Shown here piece after piece: positions 51,684-56,423 of a DNA stretch of 56,423 nucleotides. Location of the stretch: IMG/VR virus record IMGVR_UViG_3300037199_000067, positions 1 to 56,423 of that record; one strand, written 5' to 3'. This DNA is from a virus. Each line of letters starts with the position of its first letter. Positions within the stretch are counted from its first letter, which is position 1. A model generated the notes under the pieces. The model was not told where the DNA came from. It searched no databases and saw only the letters and a program-made list of their open reading frames with translations. Made by a program: the position numbers and the translations under genes.

Positions 51684-53992
51684 AATTTGAAGACGCTGCC
51701 GCTGTGGAGGCTATTTGCTACGACATCCGCCTTGCCGACTATCCTCGCGGCAAGAATCGTCAACGGATTAACGACCTGTTCAACGGGGTCCCACCCTTCA
51801 GCGAGGAGGATGCGGAGAAGAACAACATCACCATCAACGTCAATTTCCTGGAGGGCACCGTGCTCTCCCACGACGCGCGCGCGCAGTTCTACGGCGCGTT
51901 CCTCCGGCCCGGACAATACTTCAGCGCGACCACCGACATGGGGCCTACGCACAAGCGTGACATCATCAGCCAGACGGTGACTGGGCAGATGAACAAAATC
52001 ATGAAGCGCAACATGATTTACTTCGAGACCTTCCGCAGCAAGTTCGCCATGGACGTGCTGCACGGCATCGGGCCTGCGGCTTGGCGCAACAAGCACCAAT
52101 GGTGCCCGCGCGCGGTCGGCGTCGAGGACGTGGGCATCCCGGCCAACACGCTGCTCACGATGGAGAACCTGCCGTTTTTCTACATTTACCGGAGCTTCAC
52201 TCTGCCCGAACTCATCAAGCTGACGACGGGACCGCAGGTGGATTCAGGGTGGAACAAGGAGTTGGTAAAATCGTGCATTGAGTGGCTGGATAAAGAGAGC
52301 AGCGCGCTGATGGGCAGCAACTGGCCGGAGGTCTGGAGCCCTGAGAAGATGTCTGAGCGCGTGAAGGGCGACGGCGGATTCTACGCGACCGACCAGGTAC
52401 CCACGGTGGACTGCTTCGACTTTTACTTCTGGAACGACGACGACAAGGTGCAGGGCTGGAACCGGCGCATCATCCTGGATTCGTGGTCCACCCCGCAGGC
52501 CAGCGGAGGCGTGTACAAGATGGACCGCAACAGCAAGACCGACTTCGCCCGCAACCAGTTCCTGTTCAATTCCAAAACCCGCAAGTACGCAGACAAGATT
52601 TCCGAGCTGCTCAGCTTCCAGTTTGCCGACCTGTCGGCGGTGGCCCCCTTCCGCTACCACAGCGTGCGCTCACTGGGATTCCTGGTGTACGCCGTGTGCC
52701 ACCTCCAGAACCGGATGCGCTGCAAGTTCAACGAGTCCGTGTTCGAGGGGCTGATGAATTACTACCGCGTCAAATCCATCGACGACGTGGACCGCGCGCT
52801 CAAGCTGGACCTCATCAACCGGGGATTCGTCGATGAGACCATCCAGTTCGTGCCTCAGGCCGAGCGGTGGCAAATCAACACTGAGATGATCGAACTGGGC
52901 ATGTCTCAGAACTCGAACCTCATCCAGAGCAACGGCTCGCGGTTCACGCAGCAGCCCATGAACAGCGACGGCGGCGGCCAGCGCAAGACGAAGTTGCAGG
53001 TGATGTCCGAAATCCAACAGACCACCGCGCTAGTGGCCAGCGCCTTCAATCAGGCGTACCAGTACCAGGAGCAGGAGTACCGCGAGATTGCGCGCCGCTT
53101 CTTCATCAAGAACTCCAGTGACCCCGAGGTGGTGGCGTTCCGGCTGGCCTGCCTCAAGCGCGGCGTGCCCCAGAGCGCCTTCAACATCGACGCCTGGGAC
53201 CTGCAAGCCACGCGCGTGATGGGCTCTGGTAACCAGACCATGGAGATGGCCATCGCCCAGCAACTGCTCCAGATGCGCCAGCTATTCGACCCTGAACCGC
53301 AGCGCGAGATTCTGCGCGATGTAACCTTTGCGGTTACAGGGGACCCGGACAAGGCCGCGCGCTGGGTGCCCGACCAGCCGTTGAAGATTTCCGACTCCGT
53401 GCACGACGCTCAGCTCAGCATGGGTGTGCTCATGCAGGGGCTGCCCATTGCAGTCAAGACCGGCCAGAACCATCAGGAGTGCGTCAAGGTCGCGCTGGCC
53501 GAGCTGGGTATGCTCATCCAGAACGCGGAGAAGTCCGGCGGCATGGCGAGTCCGCAGCAGATTCAGGGCTTCCAGATGGTCGCGCAGTACGTCGGGCAGC
53601 ACCTGAAAATCCTGTCCGAAGACAAGGAGAACAAGCAGTTCGTGGCTGCCGCCGCCAAGGAGCTGTCCAAACTGATGAACATGGTGCGCGCGTTCGCCCA
53701 GCGCCTTCAGGAGCAGGCCAAGAAACAGCAGCAGAGCGGCGGGCAGATGCCGCCCGAGGTTCAGGCCAAGCTCGCCGCCACCGTCATCAGCGCCAAGAGC
53801 AAGGCCGCCATCTCCGAGAAGTCGCACGCCCAGAAGACCGCCCAGCGGCAGGTGTCCTTCGAGATGGAGGAGAAGCGCAAGCAGGAGGAGTTCGCCAACG
53901 ATCAGCGGCTCAAAAACATCGAGGCCATCCATGAGCACAACCGTAACCTGCTGGCTTCCATGGGTGAGGACAACAAATCGGAGGGTGAATAA
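51680..53992 (+). CDS. Portal protein (podovirus type)
   Basis: Encodes 770 residues from GTG 51680, with a GGAGG ribosome site just upstream. The order fits large podovirus portals: N-terminal helical clip (NITINVNFLEGTVLSHDARAQFYGAFLRPGQ), a wing region (FYIYRSFTLPELIKLTTGP; TVDCFDFYFWNDDDKVQGWNR), a stem with FRYHSVRSLGFLVYAVCHLQNRMRC, and a long C-terminal coiled barrel (MNMVRAFAQRLQEQAKKQQQSGGQMPPEVQAKLAA) of about 200 residues, as in P22-like long-barrel portals. It forms the ring for DNA entry and neck assembly. Confidence 0.8.
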   Translation: MKFEDAAAVEAICYDIRLADYPRGKNRQRINDLFNGVPPFSEEDAEKNNITINVNFLEGTVLSHDARAQFYGAFLRPGQYFSATTDMGPTHKRDIISQTVTGQMNKIMKRNMIYFETFRSKFAMDVLHGIGPAAWRNKHQWCPRAVGVEDVGIPANTLLTMENLPFFYIYRSFTLPELIKLTTGPQVDSGWNKELVKSCIEWLDKESSALMGSNWPEVWSPEKMSERVKGDGGFYATDQVPTVDCFDFYFWNDDDKVQGWNRRIILDSWSTPQASGGVYKMDRNSKTDFARNQFLFNSKTRKYADKISELLSFQFADLSAVAPFRYHSVRSLGFLVYAVCHLQNRMRCKFNESVFEGLMNYYRVKSIDDVDRALKLDLINRGFVDETIQFVPQAERWQINTEMIELGMSQNSNLIQSNGSRFTQQPMNSDGGGQRKTKLQVMSEIQQTTALVASAFNQAYQYQEQEYREIARRFFIKNSSDPEVVAFRLACLKRGVPQSAFNIDAWDLQATRVMGSGNQTMEMAIAQQLLQMRQLFDPEPQREILRDVTFAVTGDPDKAARWVPDQPLKISDSVHDAQLSMGVLMQGLPIAVKTGQNHQECVKVALAELGMLIQNAEKSGGMASPQQIQGFQMVAQYVGQHLKILSEDKENKQFVAAAAKELSKLMNMVRAFAQRLQEQAKKQQQSGGQMPPEVQAKLAATVISAKSKAAISEKSHAQKTAQRQVSFEMEEKRKQEEFANDQRLKNIEAIHEHNRNLLASMGEDNKSEGE

Positions 53993-54309
53993 TGACGCGA
54001 GGGGGTCCACGTTATCATCCGCCCACACTTGAGTCCCTGAAGGATATCTCTGACATTCAGATTCTCAAAGCGGTCCGGATACTTGCTGGAACGCACCCAG
54101 CCCCAGATCGCACAGACCTCGTTATGATGGGGTACAGCCAATCCTTTGTGAATGACATGACCGACCGACAGGTCAGGAAGGTTGACCTGAAGCCTATCGC
54201 GGTCGGCATTCTTCACAAGTCAATCTCGGCACTCGTAAGCGAGCACAGACCAAAGGAACAAAATGAAGATAATCCTGGAGACCATTCCGCACGACAAGCA
54301 ACGGTATGA
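53992..54309 (+). CDS. Hypothetical protein
   Basis: Encodes 105 residues; overlaps the portal stop (TAATG). It starts TRGGPRYHPPTLESLKDISDIQILKAVRIL, later helices VNDMTDRQVRKVDLKPIAVGILHKSISALVSEH. It overlaps the next gene by 47 bases, so its last 15 residues (EDNPGDHSARQATV) may be non-functional. Unknown function. Confidence 0.5.
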   Translation: MTRGGPRYHPPTLESLKDISDIQILKAVRILAGTHPAPDRTDLVMMGYSQSFVNDMTDRQVRKVDLKPIAVGILHKSISALVSEHRPKEQNEDNPGDHSARQATV

Positions 54310-54649
54310 AACCATCGGTGACTGGATTATTGGGCCCGACGGCACCATCCGCATCCTTGTTTCCGAACTGGGCAATGACGACTACAATTTTCTCGTCGCC
54401 CTCCACGAACTGGTTGAGGTCAAACTTTGCCAATCCCGTGGCATCACCCAGGAGCAGGTCGATAAGTTCGACATCGAGTACGAAAAGCAGAGGGAAAAGT
54501 CGTTGACCTTGGATGTTTCTGAGCCCGGCGACAGCAAGCTCGCCCCGTACCGACGGGAGCATTGTGCGGCCACCGGAATTGAGCGAATAGCGGCCTCTGA
54601 ACTGAACGTCTGCTGGGCGGATTATGAGACCGCAATCCATTCGCTTTAA
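54263..54649 (+). CDS. Conserved phage protein with HExxE motif
   Basis: Encodes 128 residues. DDYNFLVALHELVEVKLCQSRGIT holds HELVE, and a later RREHCAATGIER supplies another His, as in a family of small phage proteins I recall (ALHELIEAxLCxxxGI...HxxATxxE). The arrangement suggests a zinc-binding, possibly peptidase-like site. Activity is not proven. AAAGGAAC precedes the ATG. Confidence 0.6.
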   Translation: MKIILETIPHDKQRYETIGDWIIGPDGTIRILVSELGNDDYNFLVALHELVEVKLCQSRGITQEQVDKFDIEYEKQREKSLTLDVSEPGDSKLAPYRREHCAATGIERIAASELNVCWADYETAIHSL

Positions 54650-54651
54650 CC

Positions 54652-55932
54652 ATGAAGCATCACTCCGAAATCACCGCTGTGGTTGTGGACTTCGGCCTGT
54701 TCCCGCACGTTGCGCGCCGGCTGGCTCGTGATTTTTCAAAAGTTTACTACTGCACGCCATGGGAGGGAGCTTTCTCAGTCATCAAGGACGCCGTGGTCGG
54801 CGACGGGTATCCGGAAATCCAGTGGATTGAAAGCGTGTGGGATGCTCGGGACGCCGATTTGTTCGTTTTCCCGGACATCGGCCTGGCCTCGCTCCAGATG
54901 GAGCTGGTGCGCCAAGGCAAGGCGGTGTGGGGTGCGCGCCACGCGGACGGTCTGGAAGCGCGCCGTGGCCTGTTCCTGAAGGAAGTGGAGGCTGCCGGTC
55001 TTCCAGTGGCCAAATACACCGTCAAGCGCGGCATAACCGAGCTGCGCGCGTTTCTGGAGGAGAATTCCGACAAGTTCATCAAGGCGTCCACCTACCGGGG
55101 AAACTTCGAGACGTTCCATTTCCGGTCCATGGCTCAGGACGGTGTGGTCATCGACTCATGGGCGGTGATGCTTGGGCCCCTCAAGGAGATGGTCAAATTC
55201 TACATTCTGGACCCGATAGACTCTGTGGTGGAGGACGGGGCCGATACCTGGTGCGTGGACGGCCAGTGGCCGCAGACAGTCATGCACGCCATGGAAAACA
55301 AGGACAAGAGCCTGCTGGCCACGTTCTGCAAGATGGACGAACTCCCTGAGCCGGTCAGGCTGGTGAATGAGAAGTTCGGCCCGATTCTGGAGAAGTACGG
55401 CTACCGATCATTTTTCTCAACCGAGGTTCGCATCACCGAATCTGGAGAAGGATTCTTCATCGACCCCACCTGCCGCGCCGGCAGCCCGCCGTCACAACTC
55501 CAGACTGAGATGATTGGGAACCTCGGTGAAATTGTCTGGGGTGGCGCCAATGGTCAGGTAATCGAGCCCGAGAGGGTCACGAAGTTTGGTGTTCAGGCCA
55601 TCTTCCACGTCGCCCGAGATGACTGGGAGGTGCTCAAAATACCTCCAGAAATCGAGCAGTTCGTGAAGGTGGGGTTCTCCTGCATGGTGGACGGAAATAT
55701 CTGCGTTCCCCCGGACAAGGAAGGCGTCTGTGAAATTGGCTGGGTGCTGGGACTGGGCGGCTCGATTCAGGAGGCCATCGACCACCTCAAGGAGAACGTC
55801 GAACAGATGCCCTGTGGCGTCGAGGTACGAATCGACACGGTGGATGAGCTGCTCAAACAGGCCAAGGAAGTGAAGTTTACGGACGAGGTGATTCCGGAGT
55901 CTATCCGGCGAAATGCGAACAATTGTTCGTAA
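54652..55932 (+). CDS. ATP-grasp-like protein
   Basis: Encodes 426 residues. Residues 90-290 follow the ATP-grasp outline: AVWGARHADGLEARRGLFLKEVEAAGLPVAKYTV, then DKFIKASTYRGNFETF (ATP-binding strand and loop), and FIDPTCRAGSPPSQLQTEMIGNLGEIVWGG where metal-binding residues would be. It resembles PurD/carbamoyl-phosphate-synthase type ligases. Substrate unknown. Close to groES and portal and downstream of sugar transferases, it may couple amino acids or sugars; a role in modification is inference. Confidence 0.62.
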   Translation: MKHHSEITAVVVDFGLFPHVARRLARDFSKVYYCTPWEGAFSVIKDAVVGDGYPEIQWIESVWDARDADLFVFPDIGLASLQMELVRQGKAVWGARHADGLEARRGLFLKEVEAAGLPVAKYTVKRGITELRAFLEENSDKFIKASTYRGNFETFHFRSMAQDGVVIDSWAVMLGPLKEMVKFYILDPIDSVVEDGADTWCVDGQWPQTVMHAMENKDKSLLATFCKMDELPEPVRLVNEKFGPILEKYGYRSFFSTEVRITESGEGFFIDPTCRAGSPPSQLQTEMIGNLGEIVWGGANGQVIEPERVTKFGVQAIFHVARDDWEVLKIPPEIEQFVKVGFSCMVDGNICVPPDKEGVCEIGWVLGLGGSIQEAIDHLKENVEQMPCGVEVRIDTVDELLKQAKEVKFTDEVIPESIRRNANNCS

Positions 55933-55965
55933 ACGCGGGTTGATTCGCAGTTACTTACCACAAAA

Positions 55966-55985
55966 ATAGGTACTATAGTACCTAT
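55966..55985. promoter_or_regulatory. 20-bp perfect palindrome upstream of groES
   Basis: ATAGGTACTATAGTACCTAT is identical to its reverse complement. It lies in the 103-base spacer between the ATP-grasp-like gene and groES, 50 bases before the GTG start, in a position for an operator. It may bind a dimeric regulator or form a cruciform; no terminator T tract follows. Confidence 0.6.
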
Positions 55986-56035
55986 CGGATACCATTGTTC
56001 TTGACAGCTCCAAACATCCCTGTTACAGATGGCTC

Positions 56036-56423
56036 GTGCGACCAATCGGCAATAAAATCCTCATCGAGCCCGCTCCCATGAAGGAGTGTTCCGCCGGCGG
56101 CATTGTTACCCCAGAGCAGTACCGTACTCGGGACATAACGTGGGACGGGCTCGTGGTCGCGCTGGGCTCTGGTGATCGGACACGCAAAGGCGTCCATGTG
56201 CCATTCGAAGTCGCCGTTGGCCAGCGCGTGATGGTCAACCGCTACAACGTGGCCGTGCATCACATTGACGGCAAGGAGATGTGGCTGGCCAAGCCCGGCG
56301 ACATCGTGGCCATCGTGAGCGACGACACGTTTGAACCAAATCCGGATTGGGAAAACGCTACCCATGGAATTGACTTTGGAAATCGCAGCCCACTGAACAC
56401 AACTGACATCCAAACGGACAGCG
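56036..56423 (+). CDS. groES: GroES-like co-chaperonin, N-terminal part
   Basis: Starts with GTG 56036: VRPIGNKILIEPAP is the GroES opening (RPLxDRVxV). Next come GGIVTPEQYRTRDITWDGLVVALGSGDR, a mobile loop region, VGQRVMVNRYNVAVHHIDGKEMWLAKPGDIVAIV, the last strands of the barrel. A longer ORF to 55979 has no start. The gene continues at position 1 and ends at 189; joined length is about 171 residues. Phage co-chaperonins such as T4 gp31 fit their capsid protein into host GroEL. Confidence 0.88.
   Translation, partial: MRPIGNKILIEPAPMKECSAGGIVTPEQYRTRDITWDGLVVALGSGDRTRKGVHVPFEVAVGQRVMVNRYNVAVHHIDGKEMWLAKPGDIVAIVSDDTFEPNPDWENATHGIDFGNRSPLNTTDIQTDS
56297..56423 (+). repeat. Terminal overlap of the circular contig
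   Basis: This 127-base stretch equals positions 1-127 exactly. A length of 127 is a common maximal assembly k-mer, so this is most likely an assembly overlap showing that the sequence is circular or circularly permuted, not a biological direct terminal repeat. Confidence 0.9.

Noticed and set aside
56297-56423. Biological direct terminal repeat
   Set aside because: Length exactly 127 and exact identity are typical of an assembly overlap; nothing in the sequence suggests a packaging-defined end.
1-56423. CRISPR arrays, rRNA genes or insertion sequences
   Set aside because: No regularly spaced short repeats, no rRNA-like stretches and no transposase with terminal inverted repeats were seen.

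Overview
The window is a complete tailed-phage genome. The first 127 bases (1-127) recur exactly at the end (56297-56423), so the contig closes into a circle of 56,296 bp, and one gene, a GroES-like co-chaperonin, runs across the junction. Portal, scaffold-like, capsid, large terminase, tail/neck and giant internal-protein genes point to a podovirus-like member of the Caudoviricetes. No integrase, DNA polymerase, rRNA or complete tRNA was seen. The host is unknown. The secreted GH27/NPCBM-like protein, small Thivi_2564-type membrane protein, weak use of Shine-Dalgarno sites and recurrent stop-TTT-ATG gene junctions would suit an environmental bacterium such as a member of the PVC group (e.g. 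Verrucomicrobiota), but this is a weak inference.

Layout. From 47.1 kb rightward through the circle junction to 11.9 kb, genes lie on the plus strand: a Cys-rich protein, a cluster of glycosyltransferases and a methyltransferase, portal, small proteins, an ATP-grasp-like protein, GroES, scaffold, major capsid protein, a tandem family of small helical proteins, a GH27-like secreted protein, and a run of membrane proteins and lipoproteins likely to include the lysis genes. The large terminase (11.9-13.7 kb) is alone on the minus strand, boxed in by a terminator and a divergent intergenic region. Plus-strand tail genes follow (13.8-26.9 kb), ending with a 2,248-residue putative internal/ejected protein.

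From 26.9 to 47.1 kb nearly everything is on the minus strand: primase, small genes, SF2 helicase, ParB-like protein, a RecB/Cas4-type nuclease and RecT (26.9-35.8 kb), transcribed from a recognisable promoter at 35.9 kb; then zinc-finger and HTH proteins; then a block (37.2-41.5 kb) holding a JAMM metalloprotease, an E1/ThiF adenylyltransferase, an E2-like protein and a small beta-grasp (ubiquitin-like) protein; then small unknown genes and a regulatory end (45.3-47.1 kb) with a Cro/CI-type HTH gene.

The most unusual features are: (1) the ubiquitin-like conjugation/deconjugation set; (2) three attC-like integron recombination sites (28.6-29.5 kb) separating single small genes, with a fourth similar site at 43.4 kb, and no integron integrase; (3) a 330-nt densely structured non-coding region (44.9-45.3 kb); (4) an 18-bp operator ATTTGCAA-NN-TTGCAAAT at three places, once inside the recT promoter spacer and twice in a duplicated divergent control region; (5) the GH27-like secreted protein. 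All functional calls were made by reading the sequence and recalling family motifs; no database search was run.
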